DNA of 64,000 bases from Podospora comata (Eukaryota; Ascomycota; Sordariomycetes; Sordariales; Podosporaceae). Made by a program: the position numbers and the translations under genes. The DNA is taken from assembly GCA_017354895.1 (NCBI GenBank), contig CP071493.1:2728001-2792000 (forward strand). Direction: 5' to 3'. The notes below the pieces were generated by a model. The model was not told where the DNA came from. It ran no database searches and was given only the letters and a program-made list of their open reading frames with translations. Shown here in pieces: positions 31,514 to 42,837 of this stretch. The first letter of the stretch is position 1. Each line of letters starts with the position of its first letter.

Positions 31514-33231
31514 ATGGCATTGAATGCGGGGCAACAAGATTCTGCCGCCTCAGGGTTTGACAAGGCGAAAGCAGCAAAGGGCCAGGAATCGACAAAGAAA
31601 GTGCTCCCACCAGTCCGAACCCTCCCGCCGGGCCCCCTACCGCCCTACGAGTCTCTGGATGCGATTTCTCCGCCAGCAATACCAGAAGATTTTCACGATA
31701 TCGGTCGGTCCAAGCCCCTCTCTGACCTCCATTCCGACCGTACCCCGTCCGATTTGAGCGACTACTCGGACCACAACACTACCAAGTACACCGACTCGGT
31801 CGTCAAAGGCGCCGCACTTTTTCTCGAATTTTACGGCTTATCCTACACCCCCCACGCCGACAACACCGCGAGAATGGCTTCCCCTCAGCTGATTTTTGTC
31901 GATGGCACCTTCGCCGAGCTGGCCCAGGAGATGGCCGACTACATCCAGGCCAACTCGGCCAAGACTGAACATGCCGTCCAGGTTGGCGACGAGGTCAGAC
32001 CTCTGTTGGAGAAGGAGAAGAACGAGGATGCTCTCGAGGCTATCGTCAAGGCCTCCGGCGTATTGAATACGGTTCCCGAAAAGGAGTTCACTGGTGCCAT
32101 CAACCTCCTTATCCACCTTGTCCTCCAGTCCAACGAGCCCAAGAGACATCTTCCTGCTGTCTGCAGCAACCTTCTCAAGCCCATCACATCCTCGCCAAGC
32201 CACGGTTTCACCCTTGCCGCGAGCGCCCTCAGCACCATCTTCAACCTCCTGGACAAGACGAACCCCGTCCGGTACAATGTTTTCTTGCAGATCATCCGCT
32301 TCATTCGCCAACACGGCCAGTACGAGCTTCTCAAGCCCCGGTTAAAGAACTTGGAGGCGTGGTTTGCCGATTGGGAGACCAACGCGGAGGATCAGCGCAA
32401 GCTCTATATCGATGTGGCTGATGCCGCTGCTGAGGCTGGCGATGATGAGTGAGTATAAACAGGAGCCATGCCAAAAGATTACTGGCTAACTAAATTTTCA
32501 GGGAGTCATACCACTACATTCTGAAGGCCCTCTCCACCTTTGAGCGCGAGGAAGCCGAGGGTGAGGAGGCCCAGAAGTATTCTCTCAAGGCTCTCAAGAT
32601 GGCCATTTCTTCCCCCACCCGGTTCGACTTCCAGGATCTCCGTGCCCTCCCAAGCGTTCAGGCGCTTAGCGACTCTCAGCCCGTCTACTCTCAGCTTCTC
32701 GACATCTTCACTGAGCAAGATCTTGAGGACTACAACGACTTCAGAGAGGAGCACGAGGGTTGGATCGAGAAGGAGAAGCTTGACCACGAGAAGCTGCAGC
32801 GCAAGATGCGCCTGCTTACTTTCGCCAGTCTCGCCGCCAGCACGCCCAACCGCGAGATCCCCTACGCCAACATCGCTAAGGCTCTCCAGATCCCCTCTGA
32901 GGACGTTGAGATGTGGACAATCGATGTTGTCCGCGCCAAGCTTGTCGAGGGCAGACTGTCTCAGAAGCAAAAGGTCTTCCTTGTCCACAGAACCACCTAC
33001 CGTGTTTTCAGTGAGAAGCAGTGGCGCGAGTTGGGCACGAGAATCGACCAATTCAAGCTGGTTGTTGACCGTCTCACCAGCACTGTGCGCAGGGCCCAGG
33101 CTGAGGTTGAGCAGGCGAGGAAGGCCGAGGAGGAGCAGCTTGCTAAGAAGCTCGCTGGCGCTGGTATCAGCAGTGGTAACCCGGGCGACCGTCGCCGCCA
33201 GCCAAGGCAGCGGACGGATGATGATGATTGA
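31514..33231 (+). CDS. eif3m: eIF3m, PCI-domain subunit of translation initiation factor 3
   Basis: Exons 31514-32448 and 32502-33231 with a 53 nt intron (GTGAGT...TTTCAG, branch site GCTAAC) give 554 aa. The eIF3m core begins at the internal Met 121 (ATG at 31874): [20 protein letters not shown]. It continues with HEAT-like helices and a PCI domain toward the C-terminus ([52 protein letters not shown]). The last ~60 residues are a charged coiled coil and a basic/acidic tail ([13 protein letters not shown]). The first 120 codons are an in-frame extension with C-ending codon use like the rest of the gene, so they look translated, but I do not know them from other eIF3m proteins. The factor joins the 43S pre-initiation complex in the cytosol. 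Confidence 0.9.
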
Positions 33232-33882
33232 ACGCGTGCACAGTTTTCGGGACATTTCGGGATATGAGGTGGCATCAGGGACATGGCATATGATCTCTCT
33301 TTGGGGCGACCTAGAGTAATTAACTTGGTTTGGCCCTTTCTGGCGTTGAGAACCAAAATGGCTGGGCGGGGTTTATATCTAGACTCCTTTTTAAACGGGT
33401 TGCTTTTATTACATCCACGCGAGTAGATATCCAGGGTCCCATAAAATTCATCACTTTGGCTGCAAAACAACGGGTTGGGCTGGGATTAGAGGGCGTGCTG
33501 AGTGACATGGACATAGCGATTCCTGCGTTGTGGCGTTGCATTTTTAAACAATCATAGTTCAGAGTTGATTCCTCTCATGTGAAGAGTGATCGGTACCTAC
33601 TCTGAGCATCGTGCGCCACTGCAGCTGCGGTCAATATGTTCCTGTAGAGGACATAATCTCTTCTACGTCTCTACTATAGACTTTTCAACTTCGTATCCAT
33701 GGCTTTGAAGACACAGTAGAGAGGCACGTGATTCTGTGAATATTTCTCACTCATGGTTGCTCATCTCATCACTCTTTCAACTCCATCGTCAACTCAAGTC
33801 TACCTCAACTCACCACCGCCACCGAACATCAATACCATCACCTCCATTTTACCACAATATTCACTGTTTTACGCCCCCCCAA
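33232..33882. other. Intergenic between eIF3m and DPH4
   Basis: Head-to-tail spacing of 651 bp; no gene seen. The last 100 bp before DPH4 are pyrimidine/CAC-rich. Confidence 0.6.
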
Positions 33883-34455
33883 ATGGACACCCCACCACCA
33901 CGAAACCACTACACCACCCTCTCCCTCCCCCCCTCCCTCTTCTCCAGCGGCCTCACCCCCGAAGAGATAATACAAACCCTCAAAAAATCCTACCGCCGCG
34001 CCCTGTTGGCTCACCACCCGGATAAATCAACCACCTCCTCCCCATCAGTGACGATAGATGAAATAACACTAGCCTACACCACCCTCTCCACCCCCTCCCT
34101 CCGCCAAGCCCACGATCTATCCCTCTCCTCCTCGGGTTCTGGCCCAGCAGCGCTAGGGAGACATAAACTCCAAACCGGAATCGAAACAATCGACTTGGAC
34201 GACCTCACTCATCATGAAGGGGAGGAGGAAGATGAGTGGTACAAAGCCTGCCGGTGCGGCAACCCCAAAGGCTTCCTAGTTCACGAATCAGATCTCGAAG
34301 AGGCGGCAAATGGAGGGTTGGAAGAGGTTGTCGTCGGCTGTCAGGATTGCAGTTTGTGGCTCAGGGTTGTCTTTGGTGTTGTTGTTCAAGATCAAGATCA
34401 GGAGGGGGAGACTACAGAACAGAAAAAGGGGGAGACACCTGCTGCGGCGAGGTGA
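33883..34455 (+). CDS. dph4: DPH4, J-domain/CSL zinc-finger protein of diphthamide synthesis
   Basis: Single exon, 190 aa, from ATG at 33883 (MDTPPPRNHYTTLSLPPSLF). Residues about 8-85 are a J domain with the HPD triad (YRRALLAHHPDKSTTSSPSV). The C-terminal half has a DPH-type CSL zinc finger: an acidic lead-in (LDDLTHHEGEEEDEWYKACR), CRCG followed by GFLVHESDLEE, and the second cysteine pair CQDCSLWLRV. Dph4/Jjj3 supplies electrons or iron to the Dph1-Dph2 radical enzyme in the first step of diphthamide formation on elongation factor 2. The tail after about residue 165 is Glu/Gln-rich and variable. The ORF also reads open upstream without ATG, which I take as leader. Confidence 0.9.
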   Translation: MDTPPPRNHYTTLSLPPSLFSSGLTPEEIIQTLKKSYRRALLAHHPDKSTTSSPSVTIDEITLAYTTLSTPSLRQAHDLSLSSSGSGPAALGRHKLQTGIETIDLDDLTHHEGEEEDEWYKACRCGNPKGFLVHESDLEEAANGGLEEVVVGCQDCSLWLRVVFGVVVQDQDQEGETTEQKKGETPAAAR

Positions 34456-35384
34456 TACTACGGAATGGGCGGAATAGACGGGTGGGCAATTACCCATTTG
34501 ACACGCACACATAACACATCATTCTCGAAAAGACAGAGATTCTGCAACTCTGTTAAACAAACTGGCTGGTCATGCAATGATGCCTTTTCTTTGTACCCGA
34601 GTTTCCAAACTCTATAGCTGGCATTGTATAGTTGGCGGTGATGAGTAGGGCACCGGGTTATACTTAACCTCACGTACGTCTTTGAACGGAACAGGGAACA
34701 GCCTGTGCAGTCTCAAGATGTCGGAGTCCTCAAGAATATCACCTTCTATCAGTATCACGGCAAAGGCCATCTCTGGACTCATCACAAACAGGTGAGATGA
34801 AAGCCGAGTCTCAAGACCCACCCAAAGTTGAGAGCATGCAGCTGGCTACGTCACTCGCTCTTTTCGAGTCAGGGGTGGAGGATCTCAATGTTGATCTGGA
34901 TCTCCAGCTAGATGACCAAGATGTCTCGGGCCTCGTTGTGATCCACTAAGGAAGGACACCAAAGAATGCAAGCAAAACACCGTCACGAGGAAAGCAATCA
35001 CTTGGGTATATCAGAATCTATAGGGCAACCTAAGGGTGCAAAAGACTGCCGATTACAAGCCAAGTATAAAAAGTACTGCCGTGTGGGGGAAGGGGTTTTG
35101 GATTTTCTTGTCCAGACGGTCTTCCCGTCTCGAAGAGTCTAAAAGGCAAGCAGGGTGAGAAAGGAAAAGCAAAACCCTCCGTGTATGCTGCGCTCTAGCC
35201 CTCAAGGTACCGCGAATCACCGCCTCATACAAGTCCTCCTAAGTCTGTATTTTGCCTAAACACATGCAACGACCCGAGAGCATCTCCAGTCCGCACTCCA
35301 AAGACACCGTTTCCGCCGAGGGGATTCACCAACGATAAACCAGGGTTATCACTATCAAGAGACAAAGAAATCAAACGACAAATT
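34456..35384. other. Convergent region between DPH4 and 14-3-3
   Basis: About 0.9 kb with both 3' ends; no gene seen. Confidence 0.5.
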
Positions 35385-35685
35385 TTACTCGGCAGGCTTG
35401 GGAGCCTCCTCGGCCGGGGCATCGGCAGGCTTGGGCGCCTCCTCAGCGGCCGGGGCATCAGCAGCGGCAGCAGGAGGCTCGGCCTCGGATGAGGTCCAGA
35501 GAGTCTGCACATAATCGTTAGCACGTCGCACCGCCTCGTCTAGATCGGACTGCACATACCAAATTGTCGCGGAGCAGCTGCATGATAAGGGTGCTGTCCT
35601 TGTAGCTCTCCTCGCTCAAGGTGTCGAGCTCTGTAGTCAACATCGTCAGTACCTATACCTCCTTGCTTGCTTTGACCCTACGTAC

Positions 35686-35716
<31 letters not shown>

Positions 35717-36410
35717 GAGATGGCAAGCCTGGTCGGGAGCGTTCAAGATCTCATAGTAGAACACGGAGAAGTTGAGGGCAAGACCAAGACGGATGGGGTG
35801 AGTGGGAGGAAGCTCGGTCTGGGCAACCTCGGTGGCAGCCTTGTAGGCGTCGAGGGACTTGTCGGCGGAATCCTTGCGCTTGTCGCCAACGGCGAACTCG
35901 GCGAGGTAACGATGGTAGTCACCCTTCCTGTGCGATTGTTAGAGGCATACAAAAGCCGAGAATCGAGGGGCACGAACATCTTGTGGTAAAAGACCTTGGA
36001 CTCGCCAGTCTTGGCGGAAGGAATGAGGTGCTTGTCCAGAACGGAGAGGATGTCCTCGCAGATCTTGGCCAGCTCGGCCTCAATCTTCTGGCGGTACTCC
36101 TTGATAAGGCCGACCTGGGTAGAGTTGCCCTTGGACTCCTCCTTCTGCTCAATCGAGGTGACAATTCTCCACGAAGCGCGTCTAGCACCAATGACATTCT
36201 TGTAGGCGACGGACAGAAGGTTCCTCTCCTCAACGGTGAGGTCACGGTCCTCGGAGGCAACGATCTTCATGTTCTCAACCATCTCTGTTGGGCGTCAAAT
36301 CGTCAGAATGCGACCCTGCAAACGCCCAAAATCATCTTGACAAACGTACCCTCATAGCGCTCAGCCTGCTCGGCGAGCTTGGCGAGGTAGACAGCATCTT
36401 CATGACCCAT
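35385..36410 (-). CDS. 14-3-3 phosphoserine-binding adaptor protein
   Basis: Five exons: 36410-36350, 36284-35978, 35927-35686, 35630-35560 and 35504-35385, introns 50-65 nt; 266 aa. The start is [20 protein letters not shown]. Diagnostic segments are [20 protein letters not shown] (phosphopeptide-binding helix), [18 protein letters not shown], and the signature [18 protein letters not shown]. All usual groove residues (K49-like, R56-like, R/Y in YHRYL) appear to be there. The tail after TLWTSSE is Ala/Pro/Glu-rich, as in fungal 14-3-3 proteins. It works as a dimer in the cytosol binding many phosphorylated partners, including checkpoint and metabolic enzymes. Intron 2 has a GTTCGT donor, required by the conserved protein sequence. 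A probable 5'UTR intron lies upstream. Confidence 0.96.
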
Positions 36411-36431
36411 TTTGTCGGTTTTGATGATTAT

Positions 36432-36983
36432 CTGTGTAAGTTGAGTTGTAAGTTAGCGCGCGTTGGTTCAGAGACTGTCCAAGGCAGCAGGGCAATGTAG
36501 GTAATCGGTGAGCTCCGCCTTCGAGGGTGAAGGTGTGTTGAATGTCGGTCGTGATGGGCAAGGGCGGGCGAACAAGGAAGAATTGTAAAATAATGGCAGG
36601 AAGCAAGTGTCGGTCGTTCTGGACAATCTCAACAGGCTTGCGATAGGCATGCGATTGCGCAAGCACCGTGCTGACTTCATGGCTTGGGCAAGCAAAGGAT
36701 GCTCCCCGCTCTCGGTGGGGTATGCGCAGCGCAGCCCTGTCCAGGCCTTGGGCGTCGTTCGTGTGTTGGCCGCCGAAAAGGGGCAATTGAAGATGCCATG
36801 AGCTCGCCGCGTCCAGGAGCCCTCTCTCGATGCCGCCTTCCACAACTCATCGTCCAGAGGAGGCATGTGGTCGCAGTGGCGATGACGACAGAGGGGCCAG
36901 GTTTTGGTGTTGCAGCGGTGCAGCTGGTAGATGCAGCGGAGGCGGATGGGGGGGGGACGGGGACGGCAATGCTGCAGACTCAC
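36432..36983 (-). other. Probable 5'UTR intron of the 14-3-3 gene
   Basis: On the minus strand, a good donor (GAAG|GTGAGTC at 36983) and acceptor (TTACACAG at 36432) bracket 552 nt, ending 21 nt before the ATG. The region between contains upstream ATGs that splicing would remove. No transcript data are available to me. Confidence 0.45.
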
Positions 36984-38561
36984 CTTCGGTAGAACTAAGG
37001 AATCGAGTAATGTGTGTTGTTCTGGGGAGAGCGCAGTGTTCGCGGAGCGAGGTTCGTGAGTAGAAAGTTGGTGGACAGTGGACGATGTCTAACGTCTGAA
37101 GGTTTGGGGATGAAGGGTGGAAATGAGTAGAGTCACCGGTTTTGGATGCAAAGTTGGAAATGAGGGAAGGGGCAAGGCGGAAAGCACCAGCGACAACCAC
37201 AAGGCGAGCGGGATGCCGTGGGTGGGCTGGCCTGGACGGGGTGACGACCAGTGAAATTTGGGTGGGCGAAGGGGCCTGTGCAAAAGCCCCTCTGCCCCCC
37301 CCCCTCGTCCACTCCTGTTTAGGACCCGATTACCACCCGATGGAAAGATCAACACGTGACAAGTCAAACGACGCGCCAGGCCCAAGTACGTCACTGCTTT
37401 GACTTGACTGGCATCAGCCAGCGCCAACTTGCGACATTCAGGAGTGGCGTCTCTGAAACTTGCTGCCTTGTCCCAATCCTAATGTCAAGACACATCGCCA
37501 TAAAAAGAAACACCGAGCCACATCCCATCAGAGAAGTCCCAGTCCAGCATCACCCTCCAACCCCCAACATAGACAAACCCCCAAGGTTTATTTGCTCTTA
37601 CCTACAGTTTATTATGGCGGTCAGGCATATGCCAACACACAGAGGGGTCGGGCAGCCAGTTCCACCGAACACTACCTGGCATCGGTTAAGACAGATTTCT
37701 AGAACGTTTAGCAGTCAAATCGTGATCCTATATATCAGATTGGGACCCTTCACATTCCTAGGTCGGCTCCTACATGATCGCAATGCTTGCTCGGAATGAA
37801 TTGCAAATATGGCTCAGAATATCAACGCCGATGAAACAAGCGAATCCTTTTTGTCATTGCTAACTTGATCTATCTCAGCCTTTTGCCTGGGGTGCTTTGG
37901 GCATTGGAGATAGGACTATCAAGAGTGGCTATGTAGAATGATTAAGCAAGCCATAGTATGTTGACTCTCACGAGCCAAGGCCTAGAAAACTTCCCATACG
38001 ACCTGAACCTAGCCAGTGTTCTAGAGCTATTCTATCGGTGCCATCATGAGAGGTTGGGAAACTGAGGAGATACAAACTGCGGGGCAACGGGGATCCCCGC
38101 AAAATGAACATCAAAGCTCCGTTGCCTGTCAACAACAGTGTCTGCCACTCATCAGTGGGGTGACTGCCTCAGGCCACCCTGTCATAGCCGATACGAACAA
38201 GGTGGGCTGTACAAAACAGCGGGGCCATCAAACCTCGAACCCGCCGTCTTGTCCCGCTTCGACGGAAGCTTTGACGTCCACTCGACCTGCTGGGAACTCC
38301 CGAAGTAGAAAAGCTCTCCACTTCCTCTTTGAAGCTTACCTGCTCAAACTTGTGATCAGACCATCGGTTCTCCCCAGAACTACTCCGTCATCTCAAGAAA
38401 CTGAAAACAATTGTTCCCAGTTGTAAGATTCTCCTCTCTCTCTCTCTCTCCCTCTCCCAGTCATTGAACAAACCATCGGCGTATAATATTCAAGACCAAT
38501 TGCAATCTGCTGACACCTTTCTTTCTAACTCTCAAAGACGACCCCCACAACACCAATCACA
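36984..38561. other. Divergent intergenic region between 14-3-3 and IF1
   Basis: About 1.6 kb; no gene seen. Near the IF1 side there is a CT-rich tract (38431-38455). Confidence 0.5.
38431..38455 (+). promoter_or_regulatory. CT-rich tract upstream of IF1
   Basis: CTCCTCTCTC followed by CT dinucleotides, about 105-130 bp before the IF1 ATG. Pyrimidine tracts of this kind commonly mark transcription start regions in filamentous fungi; the assignment is inference. Confidence 0.5.
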
Positions 38562-39246
38562 ATGCTTCGCACATCATTCACCAAGGTCGCCCGCCCGGCG
38601 CTCTTCTCCCGCTCGTTCGCGATCACCTCGCGCGCCATGGCTGCTGGTGACACCGGCGCTCCCCCCAAGACCGGCGGCCAGGGGTACGTTCATCTTCCTT
38701 CTACCTCAATAACATAATGACGCACCCGGCCCCTCCAACAATCACGAAGGAATACAGACACGAGGTTATGCCGGAGCTCGCAGGGGGGAAGAGAGAAGCT
38801 CTACGGATGAGGATTTAGAGCAAAGCAGGGTCATGACATCAACCTCCCTAGCTCCCTGGCCCGAGCCGAAGCTCCCTCCCCCTCTGCAGCCAGGTGTATC
38901 CCGGCGGCCACTCCGGCTCAGGCATACCCCTCCTATTTGTCTCCAAACTACCACGCATATCAATCACAAAAACCAGGGAAGAGTACATAATCAGCTAACA
39001 TGGTAAACAAAACAGTGATGCCTTCCAGCGCCGCGAGAAGGCCCAGGAGGACTTTGCCATCCGCCAGCGCGAGAAGGAGAAGCTCATCGCCCTCAGACAA
39101 AAGCTCAGGGAGCAGCAGGACCACCTCCAGAAGCTCTCTGACCACATGTCAGTAGTCAGGCTCTATTATACCCTTGAACTCCCTGTACTGATGTATTCAA
39201 AAACAGCGACGAGATCACCAAGGAGCAGGGTGGCGAGCACAACTAA
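38562..39246 (+). CDS. inh1: Mitochondrial F1F0-ATPase inhibitor IF1
   Basis: Three exons: 38562-38683, 39016-39147 and 39207-39246, giving 97 aa. The first encodes a mitochondrial presequence (MLRTSFTKVARPALFSRSFA, then ITSRAMAAG). The second carries the inhibitory helix GDAFQRREKAQEDFAIRQRE, followed by a coiled coil KLIALRQKLREQQDHLQKLS. The last exon is only DEITKEQGGEHN. The family binds the F1 catalytic interface at low matrix pH and blocks ATP hydrolysis. Intron 1 is 332 nt, unusually long for this window; intron 2 is 59 nt. Confidence 0.92.
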
Positions 39247-39833
39247 ATATTTATCTACAAGATTAATAACCACGCGCTCTTCTCGGCTTGGCTGTCAAAT
39301 TCCAATTTGACCAGCCACATCATCACTCAATGAAATCATGGCACCAACCATGAACAACAGCCAGGAAAGAAAGAGGAGAGAGAATAGGAGGATAATGAGT
39401 TGACATGAATTGTGAACTCAGTTGTACGAGTACATAGCCTTTTTTTCTGCTCTTGACTTTGTCTACCTGCTTGATTTTGCGATCAGCACGGCCTTGTCTT
39501 TGCACGCAAATTCAAAAAAAAGCAGACTTGAACAAATCTACAAATCACTTATCTTTGCCAAAGGCCCAGTGATACCCTCAATCTTGTTAGCTACCAAAGC
39601 TACCGGTATCAGAAAAAACTAACAAAACTTTCCATTTAACAAAAAACTCCCTCACACAAAACCCTCAACACCCATCCACCCACCCACTCCAAATGATACC
39701 CATCATTTGTGTTGTTGTTGTTGTTTGTTAACCGCTAATACTCCGGGGCAACTTTTCCACCCCCTTCCTGTCGAGGACTGATTACATATTTCCATCACCT
39801 CCCCGCCATTCCTTCAACCCCATCATGATGATT
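39247..39833. other. Convergent region between IF1 and NSP1
   Basis: 587 bp; no gene seen. T/A-rich with a GTT repeat near 39710-39728. Confidence 0.6.
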
Positions 39834-41952
39834 TTACTTGAAACCGCCCCCCCGATAAGACCGATAAAAGCTCTCGGTAGCATTGCTCTCCATCTCCTTG
39901 ACACTCCCACCGCCCATATTCCCCGTCGTCTTCTGCGCGGCCTGGACCTTGGCCTGGAGAGCCTTGGCGTTGGTGTCGATCCACTGCAGCTGCGTCAAGT
40001 GGCTGTTCAAGACGCGGACAATCTGAGAGAGCTACACAATTCAAAAGACATCAGTAAACCATCAGCAGACAAGGGGTTATACACAGAACAAAACATACCG
40101 GATCATCACTCTTCCCTCCCCTCCCCAAACTCCCACTCATGTCATTAATCTCCTTGATCATCTTTGTCAAATCCTTCCCCATGTCGTCCAGCCGATCCGT
40201 CAGCTTCTCCGCCAGCTTGTACGTTCTCTCCCTCTCCTGATCCGGCCCCGTGATCTGCTCCTCCCGCGCCAAATTCACCCCCTGCTTGGCATACAGCTCG
40301 TCCAGCTCCTGCTCATACCTGTCCAGCCAGGCCCCCAGCTCCTCCTGCTGGCTCTCCACCCCCTGGAGCTGACGCTCAATCTCGTTGCTGGCGCGCTCCG
40401 CTTCGTGGGTGGAGTTGAACAGGCGCTGGATCTTCTCGCCGTTTTCGACGAGCATGCGATCCCACTCCGAGACCTTGTTGGCTTGCTCTTTGAATTCCTT
40501 TTGGTATTTGGACAGGTCTGTCGCCCAGCGGGTGATGATCTCGTCCATGGTCTTGTTCTTGAGACGGGGGAGCTGGGAGGCGGGGCCGAGGGTGGAGGCT
40601 GTGAGGTTGGCGGCTGTCTGGGCTGGGTTGGAGGGTGTGAGGCCGGGGGTGGTGGTCGTGGTTGTAGCCGTGGGCTTGGGTCCGAAAAGACCTCCAGCTG
40701 CGGGAGCGGAGGAAGTAGCAGCAGCTGTGGTGGCAGCAGGCGCTGTGGTGCCCGCCGCGGGAACTCCGAAGAGACCCCCGGTTGCCGGGGCCGTGGTAGC
40801 GGCTAGTGGGGCGGAGGTAGTAGCCGCCGAGGTGGTCGCCGGGGTTCCCGTTCCGAACAGAGTGCCGGCTGGCTTGGAAGCACCCGCTGGGGCCGTAGTA
40901 GTAGCAGCTCCAGCACCAAAGAGACCCCCGGCCGCCGGGGCCGTAGTGGCAGCAGCAGTTGTCGCAGCGGGAGCGGTAGTTGCAGCAGGGTTTGAGAAAA
41001 GACCACCAGCTGCCGGTGTCGAAGCAGCAGGGGCGGTGGTGGCAGGAGCTGCAGTGGTAGCCGGCTTGGGTGCAAAGAGATTGCTGGCCGCCGGGGCGGT
41101 TGTTGCACCAAATAGGCCCCCGGCGGCCGGGGCAGTAACAGCAGGCTTTGTCGTGGTATTAGCCGTCGAGAACAAACTACCGGCTGCTGGCTTCGCGGCA
41201 TCCGCTGGAGGAGCGCCGGCTGGGGTAGTTGAGCCTAATCCACCGGCGGCGGCACCGCCGAACAATGGCTTAGCGGGAGTTGATGTAGCACCAGCACCTG
41301 TGGCCCCCGCAAACAGACTTCCTCCAGTGCCACCGGCACCTGCAAACAGTGAGCTACCGGCTGGTTTCGCGGCGGCGGCAGTCGTTGGTGTGGTCGACGC
41401 ACCCCCAAACAAACCCCCAGCAGCCGTTGTTGGTGTCCCTGTAGTCGTGCCAGAGGCGGCAGGAGCACCTCCAAAAAGCGGCTTCGCTGGAGCGGCAGCA
41501 GTTGCACTGTTAAACAGGGACGATGGAGCTGCTGTCGTGGCGGCCGGGGCAGCAGTCGAAGCACCTCCAAACATCGCCCCAGTAGTTCCAGTCGTCCCTG
41601 TTGTCCCAGCAGGCTTGGCGAATAAACTGCCTCCTGCTGAAGCCCCAGCACCCCCTCCAAACAAGCCTCCTCCGGTGGCAGGCGCTGCAGTCGAGGCTCC
41701 GGCGGTGCCAAAAAGACCCCCAGTCGGTTTCGCGGCGCCGGCGGCTGTTGTGTTGCCAAAAAGACTACCGCCGGCTGGTGTGGTCGATCCAGCCGCGGCT
41801 GAACTTGAGTTGCCGAAAGAGAATGATGGAGTTCCTGTGGTTCCTGAAGCTCCTGAAGCTGCTCCGAATATGCTACCCCCAGCCGGTGCCGCTGAGGTGT
41901 TCGCCGCACCCGAGCCAGCGTTGGATGATGGTGTGCCGAATGTGAAGGACAT
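39834..41952 (-). CDS. nsp1: NSP1, FG nucleoporin of the central channel
   Basis: Exons 41952-40099 and 40031-39834 with a 67 nt intron (GTATGT...TGTGTAG) give 683 aa. ATG 41952 (MSFTFGTPSSNAGSGAANTS) was chosen although the frame stays open upstream, because MSFxFG is the usual Nsp1 beginning. Residues 1 to about 430 are Ala/Thr-rich with many GLFG, SLFG and FG repeats. After LKNKTMDEIITRWATDLSKY the rest is the conserved coiled-coil domain that forms the Nsp1-Nup57-Nup49 (Nup62) complex and also joins Nup82. It ends FYRSYRGGGFK. The protein lines the pore and binds transport receptors. The Ala/Gly-rich repeats create a long mirror frame on the opposite strand, which I reject as a gene. Confidence 0.95.
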
Positions 41953-42837
41953 GTTTACGGTCGTGATGCTTCCGATCGACGATGGCAAGTCTGGGAAAAG
42001 GACGGGGTCTTGAGGTTGGCGACTTAGAAGAGAGGCGATAAGAGCTCCAAGCAGCCCAACACAACCCCAGTCGCTTGGAGAGGCAGCTAAGGGAGAGCGC
42101 AAAGAGAGCACCCTTTGGTCGCGATGTCGAGCTTTGTTGATGCAATTGGCCTTGTTGATGGAATTCTGAGACGTGCCGCAGCTTTGATCGCAAGAAAGTG
42201 GGTTGAGATGTTGCTGTAGCAAAGTCGCTTCGATTGTTGACTTTTCGATGCAGAAGCGCAAAGCAGAGCAGAGCGTCGCGATTGATTGGACTTTTTGGCA
42301 GCTGTCGAACCGCGCCAGGAAAAAAGCTCCGTCAGCCTCACCAGTTGCACGCGCCCAAGGTGCCAAGCATCCACCCAACGTTGCACAGAGCACAAGGCTG
42401 AGAGTGTGCTTTGCCCCACTCTCCTCCCATTCAACTAGTCTAGCGTGTGGGGCACAACCATCTCGAGCTCCGCATTGGATTCCATCGTCCCTCCACACTG
42501 CTCAACTCCAACTCGCAAGTCACTGATCAGCCGACCTGACCTGGCCCCTCCCGATTGTCTTGTCTCGTCAGTTTACAAAAGAACTACGTCCATGTATGCG
42601 TACCCAACCTGATCCAGAACCCTGACCCTGCTTCTGCCGCCACTTAATCGTGCATCAGGAGTGCTACCTCACCACCCTTTTGCGCACAACACAACTCCTG
42701 CAGCCTTCAAGGTTCCCCTTCCCCTTTGACCCCTCCCACCCACCTGTCTCTCAGTGAAACCGCCAACCACTGAGAAACCGTTGCTCTTTGAGGGAAAGAA
42801 CATACATACAATCTTCGTTCTTCTCACAACAGACACC
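41953..42837. other. Divergent promoter region between NSP1 and the Laa2-like gene
   Basis: 0.9 kb; no separate gene seen. Contains an open but featureless continuation of the NSP1 frame. Confidence 0.6.

Noticed and set aside
40385-42013. 542-codon open frame on the + strand opposite NSP1
   Set aside because: It is the mirror of Ala/Gly/Pro-rich FG repeats; GC-rich codons rarely make stops on the opposite strand. No domain or start context supports it.
41953-42498. In-frame upstream extension of NSP1
   Set aside because: Open by chance; its sequence has no FG repeats and the canonical MSFxFG start is at 41952.
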